64,000 nucleotides of DNA, from contig BAXO01000006.1 of assembly GCA_001310555.1 (NCBI GenBank), positions 1 to 64,000 of the forward strand, given 5' to 3'. Every line of letters begins with the position of its first letter. Positions within the stretch are counted from its first letter, which is position 1. Origin of the DNA: Bacillus sp. JCM 19058 (GTDB lineage Bacteria; Bacillota; Bacilli; Bacillales_H; Bacillaceae_D). Positions 38,744 to 49,511 of the stretch are shown here, one piece after another. Both the position numbers and the translations under genes were made by a program. The notes under the pieces were generated by a model, which was not told where the DNA came from, did not search any database, and saw only the letters and a list, made by a program, of their open reading frames with translations.

Positions 38744-40042
38744 CTCTGACTCACCTCGGAAGGTCTAAGCAAATCGGCAATGCGGATAGGTTTATGTTCC
38801 TTCACTGAGCGCCATACTGCTTCACCTGTTGACACGGCATAAGCGCCATCTGCAGAACCAGATAGAATAGGATAGGCGCGCGCGGCTCAATGCCGAGAAA
38901 TAAATCCTCTAACAAAACTGGATCCCCGCCTCCGTGGCCTCCTTTCCGATTGATAACATGTATGGTTTCTTTTGAGCCAAATAAAGGGAAATAATCAATC
39001 GTTTGTTCAGGCGTAGGAAATGGTGTTCGTGATGGCGCATGGTATTCCATTGTTTCGATCCGCCCTTTTGTCCCGTTAATAGCTAAACGGTACCCTTCAT
39101 AAGGCAGTGAAAAATTAACCGAATAGCTTAAAATCGCCCCTTCATCATATCGGATCGTTGCCGCATACGTATCCTCAATTTCGATGACTGAATCAAAGAT
39201 GCATCGATCCGGTCGATAGTTTGTGTAGTTGGACTCAGGCGTAGATGCCTCTACAGTTTCTATATGATCATCCTTAATTTTTTTTCTGAGGCAGATCGTG
39301 TATTCCAACGCGTATAATAATTACATTGCCGTTGCTCGGTGCACGTAGAGCAAGTTCGACCGTCTATGCGGCTTGGATTGAATGCCCCTTCTGGGCCAAA
39401 ATAATTTAAATCGCCATAGGCAAACACTTCGAACGGCTTTTGATTAATCCACCAATTGACGAGATCGAAATGGTGGGAGCTTTTATGGACAGAAAGTCCG
39501 CCAGAATACTCTCTCACCCGATTCCAGCGTTGAAAATAGCTAGACCCGTGGTAGGTGTCAATATACCAGTTAAGGTCGACAGAGGTAACCTTGCCTATGT
39601 TTCCTGCAAGGATCAGCTCCTTGATTTTCGTGTGGATCGGGCTATAGCGGTAGTTGAATGTAACTGTTACTGTCCCTTTGCTCGCCTTTTCTGCTTCGAT
39701 AATTTTTCGCGCATCTGCCGCAGTTGTGGCCATAGGCTTCTCAACGATGACATCTAAATCATGTTTCAGTCCCTCTAGCACATAGTAGGCGTGTGTATCA
39801 TCCCGGCTCGCAACAATAAGCACATCAGGACTTGTTTCACTAAGCATTTGGTTGAAATCTGCGGCAAGATACTCAGGAACAGTCGCAAGTTTGGGCAATT
39901 TTTTTTCCCCTACTCTAAAGCGCCTTGGGTCCACGTCGAGGAGCGCCACGATCGAATGGTTGGCTGAAAATTGCTCAAGCACTGGCTTTGCAAACATGCC
40001 AATTGCCCGGTTGCTAACTCCACAAATTGCATATCTTTTCAT
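38740..40042 (-). CDS. Gfo/Idh/MocA-family oxidoreductase (2), frameshifted
   Basis: NAD(P)-dependent dehydrogenase related to the neighbouring gene. ATG 40042 with GAGGG about 7 bases before is chosen over the ATG at 40057. N-terminus YAICGVSNRAIGMFAKPVL, EKP motif in DVIVEKPMATTAADARK, and SSHHFDLVNWWINQKPFEVF. A cysteine group CSTCTEQRQCNY is unusual. The T8 run 39278-39285 is off by one missing or two extra bases, and a base is missing near 38875, which restores the end to stop 38740-38742. About 434 residues. Confidence 0.84.
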
Positions 40043-40070
40043 CGTTCTATCCCTCATTCCTATATCTTCT

Positions 40071-41625
40071 TTATCGATCTATACATGAAAAGCGAATCCA
40101 TTCGGCTTTCAGGAATCCACTTGATGTCGCTTCTGATGATGCGCAAAACAAACCGATTTTAGCGCCAACAGTGGCCTTTTTTAGCCTGAAACGGTTCGCC
40201 GAGTGCAATGTATGTCCCGTCCTCCTCAGCATAGCTAAATGAGCATTTAGCGCCTGCTTGTACGGTCACCCGGAGATAAACTGTGTTCCGATCCAAGAGA
40301 TGCTGACTTATCAATGCTTCTTCACGATCCTTTTCTCCGGATACATGTTCAAGCGTCATTCCTCCTCTGTTTGTTGGAGGGAAAGGAATTGGTACTGTTG
40401 CCCGAGAACGACAAGTCCCCCTTTCTCTGCCTGTGATGAAGAGATTAATTGCAGTTTTGCTGTAGCTGTAAACGCAGGTGCCGGGAATTTCTGGCATAAC
40501 ACATTGGGCAAATAATACACGATTCCCTTTGAATCAGGAGGGAATGGCACGGCTGCTAACTGCAAACAGCCATCTGCAAAGGTATACCACTCCTTCTTAT
40601 GGTTTGCTTCCCATTGCCATTGCAAGCCCAGCCTCCCTTCCGAAAAATCGTCGGAGGTGGCTGGAAGTCGCTCTTCTTTTTTGTATGGCACACTCGGTTT
40701 TTTCCATGAGGTAACGGGCTCGCCTCGTGTGCTGTTATCTTTGCGGCGCCCGATAATCGGCCAGCCATCTTCCCAGTGCATCGGCTGTAAGTGGGTAATT
40801 CGTCCATACGGCCCGCAATCTTGAAAGTGGACAAACCACGATTCCCCGGAAGCAAGCTCAACCCAGCTGCCTGGTGGGGACCGTTTATGTCAGTCTTTCC
40901 CTGGTCCATCACAATCCGATCTTCGTAGGGGCCATAGATATTAGTAGCCCGCAACACGGTTTGCCAACCATTCGTGACGCCCCCAGCTGGCGCAAAAATA
41001 TAATATTGGCCGTTTCGTTTATAAAGCTTCGGACCTTCAATCGTAGGGTGGTTTTTGGTTCCATCAAACACGAGCTTGGGTTCTGCCAACAAGGCGGTCC
41101 CATCCGTGGCCATAGGGGCTATTTTCAAGATACTCTTTACACCTGCACGACTTTTGGCAAAAGCCATGATCAGGTAGGCATTGCCATCTTCATCCCAAAA
41201 TGGGCACGGATCAATCCATCCTTTGGCTTCCTTTACAAGATGAAGAGGCTCCAAGGGCCGGATGGATCTTTCGCTTTGCTCATATAAATGCCATGGTCGG
41301 GCGCTCCAAAAAAGACCCAGAAATAGTTATCGTGGAAACGCAAGCTTGGTGCCCAAGCGCCTTCACCATGGCGGACTGGATCATAGTACGCTAAAGGAAA
41401 GTTATCAAAAACATGGCCGATGATTGCCCAATTGACGAGATCACGGGAATGAAGCACCGGAATACCAGGTGTGCTCGCAAAACTCGAGGAAATGAGATAA
41501 AAATCATCATTGACGCATATCACATCGGGGTCAGAATAATCAGCAAAAATAATCGGGTTTTGGTACATCCCGTTTGGTGCATTCGGGTTCCAAACGGGGG
41601 ATTCATTCGTCAACTTCGCATTCAT
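40071..41625 (-). CDS. Glycoside hydrolase family 43 (beta-xylosidase/arabinofuranosidase type), frameshifted
   Basis: Five-bladed beta-propeller glycosidase cutting arabinose- or xylose-containing oligosaccharides; no signal peptide, so cytoplasmic. Catalytic Asp in IIFADYSDPDVICVNDDFY, general acid Glu in PTIEGPKLYKRNGQYYIF, further GEGAWAPSLRFHDNYFW and INGPHQGSWVE. A C-terminal beta-sandwich follows (FTATAKLQLIS). Missing bases near 41253, 40870 and 40362, and T6 40177-40182 one too long; repaired stop at 40071-40073, about 518 residues. Between the sugar-binding lipoprotein and the dehydrogenases in one minus-strand unit. Confidence 0.88.
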
Positions 41626-41639
41626 CTCTCTTCTCCTCC

Positions 41640-43019
41640 TTATTCTCTTCCTTGCAATTCGGCTACTATATTGCCCGCTTGCTCATCCATCACACGCAGC
41701 ACTGAATTGATATCAGAGCCATCAAGCAGCCCTTGGTAGGCTTCAATGGTAATCGGTTCACGAATGATTTGCTCGTAAGGAGAATTTCTTGGGATTGGTG
41801 CGCCCGGGATGTTGATCAGTGCCTGCCAGTTCTTTTCATTTAGTGCTTCGGCGAACTCGGATAATTGCCCGAATTCAGCACTAACCGATTCCTCTAATAG
41901 CGGCGAAACGCCATATTCATGGCTGACCCACCATTTTTGATATTCGTCGCTCACTAAATATTGCAACACCTCAAAAGCAGCATCAGGGTTTTCACTAGGG
42001 TTCGTTACGAAAATGTTATGATAGAGCCCATTCGGAATATTCTCAGGATAGCCATCCCCCATACTGGGTATGTAACCCAGTCGAAATTCAACCCCATATC
42101 TTCAGCCCGATGAAGATGTCCATTCACAAACGCCCTGCCAGGCACAAGCGCGTAATTAAAAATTAAATCCGCATTCCCTGTCCCATTAAACATAAATTCA
42201 GCGAGTTCAGCTCCGGACAGATCCTCAGGCAAATTACCAGGAATAGAAAAAAATGCGTTGCTGCCGCTCAAGAAACACACGCAACTCGTCGTTGTCAAGG
42301 ATATTCGGCTCATGCGTTTCTCCATGTAACAATTGGCTTCCTACTTGTGTGAGCTGTTCCTTGTCAGGCCAAAGGCCATGATATTGAACGCCATCAATTT
42401 CACCTGTTAACGACTCAGCAAGTTCGATGGCTTCATCCCATGTCAATCCATCCTCAGGGTAATCAACACCAAATAAATCAAAGATGTCCTTGTTGTAGCT
42501 CATGACATAATCGGGACGAAACAGTGGAATGGCACTCAATTCGTCTTCCTGCGAATGCTCGTAAAGAGAGGTGATAATATTGGGGTCAAACCGGTTCAAG
42601 TCAAGGCCGTGTGCCTCGATTAACGGCGTTTGGTCACGAAGCAAATCAAGGTTACGGTACAATTCAAAATCGCTGCCCATAACTAAATCCGGAAATTCTC
42701 CACGGGCAAAGCTTTCTTCGATTTCCTGTTGATTGCTTGCTTGGATATGTTCAAGTGTAATGTGGGGAAGAGCTTCTTCCACGTGATGTCGGAAAAACTT
42801 CTCAAAGTCATTCTCGCCCCAGTGAATCATGAGAGAAATATTTGTTTGTTCTGTTTCTTCTGATGACTCATCGGCATGACTGCCTGTTTCGCTTCCTTCG
42901 GTTTCAGGTTTGCTTGCAGGTTCCTCGCCATAATTACAGCTAATGAGCGATAAAACGAGGACAATGGAAGCAATGCCCACCATAGGAAATGAATGAAAGC
43001 GCTCGCTAAACTTCTTCAA
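41640..43019 (-). CDS. Sugar-binding lipoprotein (ABC family 1), frameshifted
   Basis: Extracellular solute-binding lipoprotein, likely binding the oligosaccharide cut by the GH43 enzyme. TTG 43019 with AGGTGG upstream is preferred. Lipobox LSLISC after a hydrophobic stretch, then an acidic Glu/Ser linker. MSYNKDIFDLFGVDYPEDGL matches the lipoprotein at 11246 closely. A7 42247-42253 is one too long and a G is missing in the run at 42056-42060. About 459 residues. No permease genes lie in the cluster, so transport must use subunits from elsewhere. Confidence 0.87.
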
Positions 43020-43058
43020 AAAAACCACCTGCCTTTTATAAATTGTAACTAAAAGAAA

Positions 43059-43072
43059 TAACAACGTTTTCA
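43059..43072 (-). promoter_or_regulatory. Possible cre site (CcpA) before the glycoside cluster
   Basis: Minus strand TGAAAACGTTGTTA fits the cre consensus except one position, 40 bases upstream of the lipoprotein start. It would bring the cluster under HprK/Crh/CcpA catabolite repression. Confidence 0.4.
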
Positions 43073-43343
43073 TAGTAGCGCAATAAAATGGTATAATCTA
43101 GCTATATTGATGTCATGATCTCGCAATTATTTGCTTTTCTTGTACTTTAAGAAAGTTAACCAGTAGTTGAATTGTCGAAGCCTAGTCAGAGAAAAAGACG
43201 CAAGAAACCAAACTATTGAGTTCTAAAGGGGAGGGGATTAGTAACAAAGTCTATGCTTAAACATCGTATACGGGAATTAACGTATATTGGCTTTCGTCAA
43301 GGGCTTGGCAATAGGCAAAGCTTTTTAATCTGGGGGGATGGGA

Positions 43344-44232
43344 ATGCTGACTGTATCAGGGAACAAATACCATCTTGAAGACGAAAAATTTTCAATAGAG
43401 TTTTTGCAAAAAAAAGGGGTTTACAATGATGGCGAAGCCCATTGGCATACCTTTTATGAAATCTATTACTTAATGAAAGGAGAGAGAATATATTTTATTA
43501 ACGAAACTGTGTATACAGCGCGTAGCGGCGATTTAGTCGTAATTAATCCACATGATGTCCATCGCACGACAAGTTCATCAACGGTTCCTGAATTTGAACG
43601 GGTCCTAGTTAATTTTTCTGAAAGCTTTCTTTCCCCGGGGCTCGTAAGAGAGCAACTGCTTCTGCTTCCTTTTCAAGGAGGCTCACGCCTGCTACGTTTT
43701 CCAGTGAAGGAGCAAACGAACATTGAGCATCTATTTTTTTGAAATGCTGACCGAGGCAAGAAAAGACAAGCCAGGTAAAGAGGAGTATGTGAGAGCGTTG
43801 CTGACCAATTTGCTTATCCGTATTTACCGTGCCTTGCTGGAAGAAGAAAATAAACCGGAATACGAGCACCCGATGCACGAGAAAATTTCAGAAATTGCTT
43901 CCTATTTGACTTTGCACTTCCAAGAGAAATTGACTTTACAGCGAGTTTCCAAAAAATTCTATATTAGCCCTTCCTACTTAAGCCGAACGTTCAAAAAAGT
44001 AACTGGGTTTTCGTACCGGGAGTACATCCTCGCTGTTAGAATGAGGGAAGCGAGGCGATTGCTTGAGCAGACTAAAGAAAATATTCATTCCATCGCAGGA
44101 CAAGTTGGGTTTCACAACATCTCCCATTTTAATAAAGCCTTTAAACAGTTGAACGGTCTTTCTCCCCTTCAATACCGAAAAAAAACGTCTCCATACTCTC
44201 CGTTGGAACATAATAATCGGTCAGTGAAATAA
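43344..44232 (+). CDS. AraC-family transcriptional regulator, one apparent frameshift
   Basis: Activator type with an N-terminal cupin sensing domain (HWHTFYEIYYLMKGERIYFI, DLVVINPHDVHRTT) and a C-terminal double HTH (LTLQRVSKKFYISPSYLSRT and IHSIAGQVGFHNISHFNKAF). T7 at 43734-43740 is one base too long. About 295 residues. Divergent from the lipoprotein-GH43-dehydrogenase unit and so very likely its sugar-responsive regulator. Confidence 0.9.
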
Positions 44233-44425
44233 AGTTGCAAGCGAAGCGGCAATCTGAGATTAAATGGCCGAGAGCGTTTAGCGGTTTTTTTTACTTATAA
44301 TTTATTCAAATAATAGTAGATATTTCATTCTTAAAATAATTATAATAAACTAAGGTATAATGATTTATAAGATAGAAAAAGTAGTCAGGAACGCCTAACT
44401 ATTATAGGGGATAAGGAAGGTTATT

Positions 44426-45929
44426 ATGAGCAACATGGAGAAAAAAGCAGACGTTATCTTAATTGGTGCCGGAATTATGAGCGCGACGTTGGGAGCGTTA
44501 CTGAAAGAGTTGGCGCCGGAATGGGAAATCAAAGTATTTGAGAAACTTGCAAACGCGGGAGAAGAAAGCTCCAATGAATGGAATAATGCGGGCACAGGCC
44601 ATGCTGCACTTTGTGAGCTGAACTACACTTCCGAAAAATCTGATGGGACGATAGATATTAGCAAAGCGGTAGCAATTAATGAACAGTTTCAGCTTTCTAT
44701 GCAATTTTGGTCCTATCTCGTTGACAGCCAGCTGATTCATCGTCCGCAGGACTTTATTATGCAAATACCTCATATGAGCTTTGTACGAGGGGAAAATGAT
44801 GTAACGTTTTTGAAAAAAAACGTTTGGAAGCGCTGCTCGCCAATCCCTTGTTTCAAGGGATGGAATTTTCCGACGATCCTGAAAAACTGAAGGAATGGAT
44901 TCCGCTAATTATGGAAGGCCGGACATCGGATGAACCGATAGCGGCAACAAAAATCGACTCTGGAACGGATATCAACTTTGGTGCTTTAACGCGTATGCTG
45001 TTCGAGCACTTAAGGCCGAAGGTGCCAACATCCATTATAAGCATAGTGTAAAAGATATTAAACGTGCTAGCGACGGCTCATGGGAAGTAAAAGTCCATAA
45101 TATCGATGCCGGTAGAACAGAATACCATACGGCGAAATTTGTCTTTATCGGCGGAGGGGGCGGAGGTCTCCCTTTACTACAAAAAACTGGAATTCCTGAG
45201 TCAAAGCATATCGGAGGTTTCCCGGTAAGCGGACTATTTATGGTATGTAACAATCCGGAGGTTATAGCGAAGCATCATACAAAGGTATACGGGAAAGCTA
45301 AGGTAGGTGCTCCTCCAATGTCTGTTCCGCATCTCGATACAAGATATATAGACAACGAAAAAACATTGCTGTTTGGACCGTTTGCTGGATTTTCACCAAA
45401 GTTTTTAAAAACGGGTTCAAATTTTGATTTGATAGGTTCTGTCAAACCGAGTAATGTCTCCACAATGCTGGCGGCAGGTGTAAAAGAAATGGGATTGACA
45501 AAATACTTGATTCAGCAAGTGTTATTATCAAATGAGAAGCGAATGGAAGAATTGCGTGAGTTTATTCCTAATGCCAAAAGTGAGGATTGGGATATCGTTG
45601 TCGCGGGACAACGTGTGCAAGTGATCAAAGATACGGAAACCGGCGGTAAAGGAACGCTTCAATTTGGAACGGAAGTTGTTAGTGCCGCTGATGGCTCAAT
45701 CGCTGCATTGCTCGGCGCCTCCCCAGGTGCTTCTACTGCCGTTCACGCAATGCTTGAAGTATTAGAACGATGTTTTCCACAGCGCATGAATGAGTGGGAG
45801 CCGAAAATAAAAGAAATGATTCCTTCTTTTGGCGTGCCTCTTGTGGAAAACCCGGGACTTTTCCAGGACATTCATACTTCAACAGCGCAGACGCTTGGGT
45901 TAAAAGAAAAAGAGCTCGTTTACCGTTAA
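44426..45929 (+). CDS. mqo: Malate:quinone oxidoreductase, frameshifted
   Basis: FAD-dependent, membrane-associated oxidation of malate with transfer of electrons to the quinone pool. FAD site [20 protein letters not shown], family signature [20 protein letters not shown], and the C-terminal segment [20 protein letters not shown]. The A8 at 44813-44820 needs one more or two fewer bases ([15 protein letters not shown] follows); an A is missing at 45012-45013 (restores [12 protein letters not shown]). About 500 residues. Ribosome site AAGGAAGG; a TATAAT at 44356-44361 may be its -10. Confidence 0.94.
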
Positions 45930-46051
45930 TTCTTGGAAGCACGAACATTTTATTTTAATGGACGATCACTTTATGATGAAAGTTAGACATGGTTGAAAAG
46001 TTTGGCTTAAAGAGTTGAAAAATAACAGAATATCATTGGAAATAAAGCACC

Positions 46052-46089
46052 GAGCCTTTGATCTCACTTGGATTGAAGGTTCTTTTTTT
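46052..46089 (+). terminator. mqo terminator
   Basis: GAGCCTTTGAT (46052-46062) pairs over 11 positions, three of them G-T, with ATTGAAGGTTC (46072-46082), then seven T. Confidence 0.75.
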
Positions 46090-46180
46090 ACTTTAAGACG
46101 AACATGTGTCTCATGAGGCAGTAGCGGAGGGTTGAACATGAGCCAGACTAAGGTAGGCAGGCGAAGGTAATTGATTCTCT

Positions 46181-46723
46181 TCACTTTGTGTATTTACTTT
46201 GACCTATCGCTGAAATGATGGAACCGACAGCTTGTATCCAACTGCCTATTGTATCTAGATTTTGCTCAAGATTTCCCGCCTTTTCGTTGATCCCTGATAT
46301 CGCTTGTAAAGAATTCCCAATCACTTGGAGAAGGTTTCCATAGATGCTATAAAGCTCTTTAATAGAAGGTTCATTTCCTAAAGTATCAGCAAGTGATACT
46401 CCACCGCCAGTGGCTTGGAGCAAATTTCCCCTTATCACTAAATCCTGTTTTGTTGACTCATTAAAGTTAATTAAAGCTGCTACAATTAGTGTGACGTTGC
46501 CGATAGCTTGGATTTCATTGCCAATCTTGTCTAAAGTGAGGGTCATTTCACTATCTGCTATTAATGAGTTTCCGGTAGCTTGTAATACATTGCCCCATAA
46601 ATTGAATTGATATTGGAGAGCATCAGCGATTTTTGTTGAAGGTGTGCTCCCGATTGCAGAAAGGGTTGTGCCTATAGCTTGTACCCATGAGCCAAACAGT
46701 GCTTTCAGTTCAGTATCCATCAC
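46181..46723 (-). CDS. Repetitive protein with GNxLQAxGN repeats, function unknown
   Basis: 180 residues, intact, no cysteine. About six imperfect units of 25-32 residues share a core G-N-x-(L/I/V)-Q-A-x-G-N: WVQAIGTTLSAIG, WGNVLQATGNSL, IGNEIQAIGNVTL, RGNLLQATGGG, YGNLLQVIGNSLQAISG and SWIQAVGSIISAIG. The repeats suggest an amphipathic helical or solenoid fold rather than membrane helices. Similar short repetitive proteins occur in Bacillus as uncharacterised families (my recollection is a DUF6944-type family, not verified). It stands alone between mqo and the CwlO-like gene. Confidence 0.75.
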   Translation of the reverse strand: MMDTELKALFGSWVQAIGTTLSAIGSTPSTKIADALQYQFNLWGNVLQATGNSLIADSEMTLTLDKIGNEIQAIGNVTLIVAALINFNESTKQDLVIRGNLLQATGGGVSLADTLGNEPSIKELYSIYGNLLQVIGNSLQAISGINEKAGNLEQNLDTIGSWIQAVGSIISAIGQSKYTK

Positions 46724-47119
46724 TAGACCGCCTATCTTTAAGTAGTCTTATAATGTATTCATTTTGAGAACGAACTGTTAATTTTTTTATGCTATACTCA
46801 TTCACGTGTATAAAAAGACCGACGAAGCCTTTGGGAAGTAATGAATTTTGTTAATAAATATGTAGAAAAAAAGGATCAAAACAAAGAATTCCACGATTAT
46901 ATTACAAAATAATCGATTTTTGTAATATAAGTAATCGAAATGTAATGAATGTATCATCTTCCTGTCATTTATTGATGATATACTTCTAATCGTGAGTAAA
47001 TATATGAAAATAGAGAAAGAAATATGTCATATATAGTAGTAAAAGGTTAGATACATAGAACTAAGGGTAAGCGATTTCAAGCGATAAGATGAAAGATTTT
47101 AACGAAAGTAGGGAAATGA
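46724..47119 (+). other. Upstream region of the CwlO-like gene with a strong inverted repeat
   Basis: About 400 bases without a gene. ATATTACAAAA (46899-46909) and TTTTGTAATAT (46918-46928) form an 11-pair inverted repeat with TGTAAT in each arm, about 190 bases before the start codon. TGTAAT also recurs at 46939. A WalR-type site (TGTAAH-N5-TGTAAH) is only loosely matched. It may be an operator or RNA hairpin. Confidence 0.4.
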
Positions 47120-48415
47120 ATGTTAAAAAAGAAGCGAGTCGTATTGAACACAGCTATTATTCTTGGCCTAACAAGCACATTGTTTGCGCCGGCAGCTTAT
47201 GCGAATACATCAGCTGAACTGCAGCGAATTCAGGATGAAAGAAGCGGTATTCAAAGTGATATTTCGGAGGCGGACAAGCGGATTGTCGAGGTTCAGACGG
47301 AGCTCGCAGAAATTAATGAGCAAATAAAGCGTGTAGAAAAAGCGATTGAAGACAATCAGAAATTGATTGACGAAGCAACAGCTGACATAGCCGAAAAGGA
47401 AGCAGAAATCGAAGAACTCGAGGCGGAAATTACCGAGCTACAGGAGCGGATCGAGGCTCGTTTTGAGCTGTTGAAGCAGCGCGCGGTTACATACCAACAA
47501 AATGGCGGAAGCGGTAATTACCTAGAGGCTTTATTCGGTTCAAAAAGCTTTAACGACTTTATTGATCGGGTGTTAGCAGTAACGAAAATTGCGCAAGCAG
47601 ATGCCTCGTTAATTGAGCAGCTCGAAGCAGACTCTGCTAAGCTTGAGGAAGTACAGGCAGAGGTAGAGAAAAAGCTTGAGAAGCTAAATGATAAAAGAGT
47701 TGAGCTGGAAGGAATGCAAGAGCAAATTCTGGAACAACAAGAACAAAATGAAGAGCTTAAAAAAACAGCTTGAAAAAAAAGCAGCAGAAAAACGAGGAAC
47801 GAAGAGCTAGTTTAGAAGTTGAAGATAGCGATCTTGCTGCTCGTGAAGCGACAATTCAGCAGCAAATTGAAGCGGAACGCCAAGCGGCAAGGGAGCTTGC
47901 TGAAAGAGAAGCGGAGGTCAATATTCAGCAAGTATCTTCTAGCCCAAGCGCTAGTTCAGGTCCGAGCTCAGACTCTAGCCCTTCTGGAGGAACGGCTCCT
48001 GCAAGTCCCCCGGCATCGGGTGGAAGTGGCAATATAAGTACAGTTATTTCTGCCGGTAACAAATACATCGGAAACTCCGTCTATGTTTTTGGCGGTGGAC
48101 GCTCTGCATCTGACATTGCTAACGGCCGATTCGATTGCTCTGGTTTCACAGCGTGGGCATTCAGACAAGCCGGCTATAATATTGGTGCAAGCACGGATGC
48201 ACAAAAAAAGCGCTGGCCGTCAAGTTTCGGCAAGCGAAATGCAACCAGGTGATCTCGTCTTCTTCGATACGTATAAAAATGACGGTCATGTCGGGATTTA
48301 TATTGGTGGCGGACAATTTATTGGATCGCAAAGCTCAACTGGAGTAGCGATTGCCAACATGTCCAGCGGTTATTGGAAAGATGTATTTAATGGACGAGTG
48401 GTACGTGTTCATTAA
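47120..48415 (+). CDS. cwlO: CwlO-like peptidoglycan DL-endopeptidase (NlpC/P60), frameshifted
   Basis: Secreted wall hydrolase cutting D-Glu-mDAP bonds during cell elongation. Signal peptide ends near [10 protein letters not shown]. Long coiled coil (about residues 30-265, Glu/Gln/Lys rich) with the globular insert [20 protein letters not shown] typical of CwlO-type proteins, Ser/Pro/Gly linker, then NlpC/P60 with catalytic Cys in [14 protein letters not shown] and His in [16 protein letters not shown]. Runs 47759-47765 (A7), 47773-47780 (A8) and 48203-48209 (A7) are each one base too long. About 430 residues. In B. subtilis this enzyme is FtsEX-activated and WalR-controlled. Confidence 0.9.
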
Positions 48416-48422
48416 GAATAGG

Positions 48423-48455
48423 AAAGGCTTGCCGATCGTGGCAAGCCTTTTTTTT
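48423..48455 (+). terminator. cwlO terminator
   Basis: Perfect 11-pair stem AAAGGCTTGCC/GGCAAGCCTTT with a 6-base loop and a long T tail. Confidence 0.92.
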
Positions 48456-48594
48456 AATTCTTCAAAGCCTCTCGTGACTCAAAGTTTTTTTCGGGCATTA
48501 ATGGGTTGGCTGACACGGTTCAACAGCTCGTAGCTAGAAAACAGCGAACCTGTTCCTGACAGAAATTGTCGGAGCCCTGCTGAAGATTTAACTC

Positions 48595-48836
48595 CTACGC
48601 TCCACTTAAATATTCTGGGTAGAGCGCTCTTGAGTAGTCCATTACAATAAAGAGACTGGTACTTTTACCCCTAAAGTTTAGTATTCCAATGACTTGCTCA
48701 TTTGATGTCCAAAGGCATAGACAAGCTAAATTCGAGCCGGTCACATCTCTCAAGCAATAAAATCCTCTTCTTGAAAAAGCCGAGAAGGTATCTCATTAAA
48801 TTTCGTCTCGCTTTGCTGTACTCGATATTTCTCCAT
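48595..48836 (-). CDS. Possible small protein, one apparent frameshift
   Basis: Not firmly established. From ATG 48836 the minus strand reads MEKYRVQQSETKFNEIPSRL, stops after 29 codons, then continues in the neighbouring frame (NEQVIGILNFRGKSTSLFIV, ending YPEYLSGA) to a stop at 48595-48597. One missing T around GCTTGAG joins the two into about 80 residues. A TATAAT lies 30 bases before the start (48866-48871). Composition looks coding, but no family was recognised; chance open frames of this length are possible. Confidence 0.35.
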
Positions 48837-49000
48837 CTAATCTGCTGCATCCCTTTATGTAAGAAATTATACCGAATTTAATCAAACGAAATTTTTTTTA
48901 AAAAAATTCTGTAACAAATCCCTTTTTCGTGGTACTAATTTTGTAAGAACGGTATTCGTTTCTGAAATAGAAAAATGAACGAACGTAAGGTGAGGGGGCT

Positions 49001-49511
49001 ATGGAACTGGAAGAGCTCTACAAAGAGATTCAGCCACGAATTTATGCATTTTTCTACGTGAAGACTATGAGTAAGGAAAGTGCGGAAGATTTAACACAGG
49101 AAGTTTTTTTGTCAGGCAATGAAAAGTGTTCATTCCTATTCTGGAAATGCAACTATTCAAACATGGCTTTTCGCAATCGCGAAAAATTTACTAAAAAAAT
49201 ATTATCGCTCGAACAAGTACAAAGAGAAGCTGGATGCTCTTCTGCGCGAAGAAAGGAAAGCGTCGCCGTCACCAGAAGAAGAATTTCTCAAAAAAAGAAA
49301 AAATGGGGCGATTATTAGAGCAGGTTAATCGCTAGAAGAGCCTGCGAGGGAGATTGTTACCCTGAGGGTTTTCGGTGAGTTGTCCTTTAAAGAAATGGGT
49401 CAGCTGCTTAATAAAAGCGAAAATTATACGAGAATCACATTTCATCGAGCCAAGCTCAAGCTTTTAAAAGAATTGGAGGAGGACTATGAAACCGACAAAA
49501 GCGATCATTGA
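49001..49511 (+). CDS. ECF-type RNA polymerase sigma factor, frameshifted
   Basis: Group 4 sigma factor with region 2 (LYKEIQPRIYAFFYVKTMSK, ESAEDLTQEVF, then SVHSYSGNATIQTWLFAIAK) and region 4 (EIVTLRVFGELSFKEMGQLL). T7 49104-49110 and A7 49290-49296 are each one base too long, and a T is missing near 49332. Repaired stop 49509-49511, about 169 residues, overlapping the anti-sigma start by 26 bases. An in-frame A7 (49193-49199) is correct as written. Its target promoters are unknown. Confidence 0.88.
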
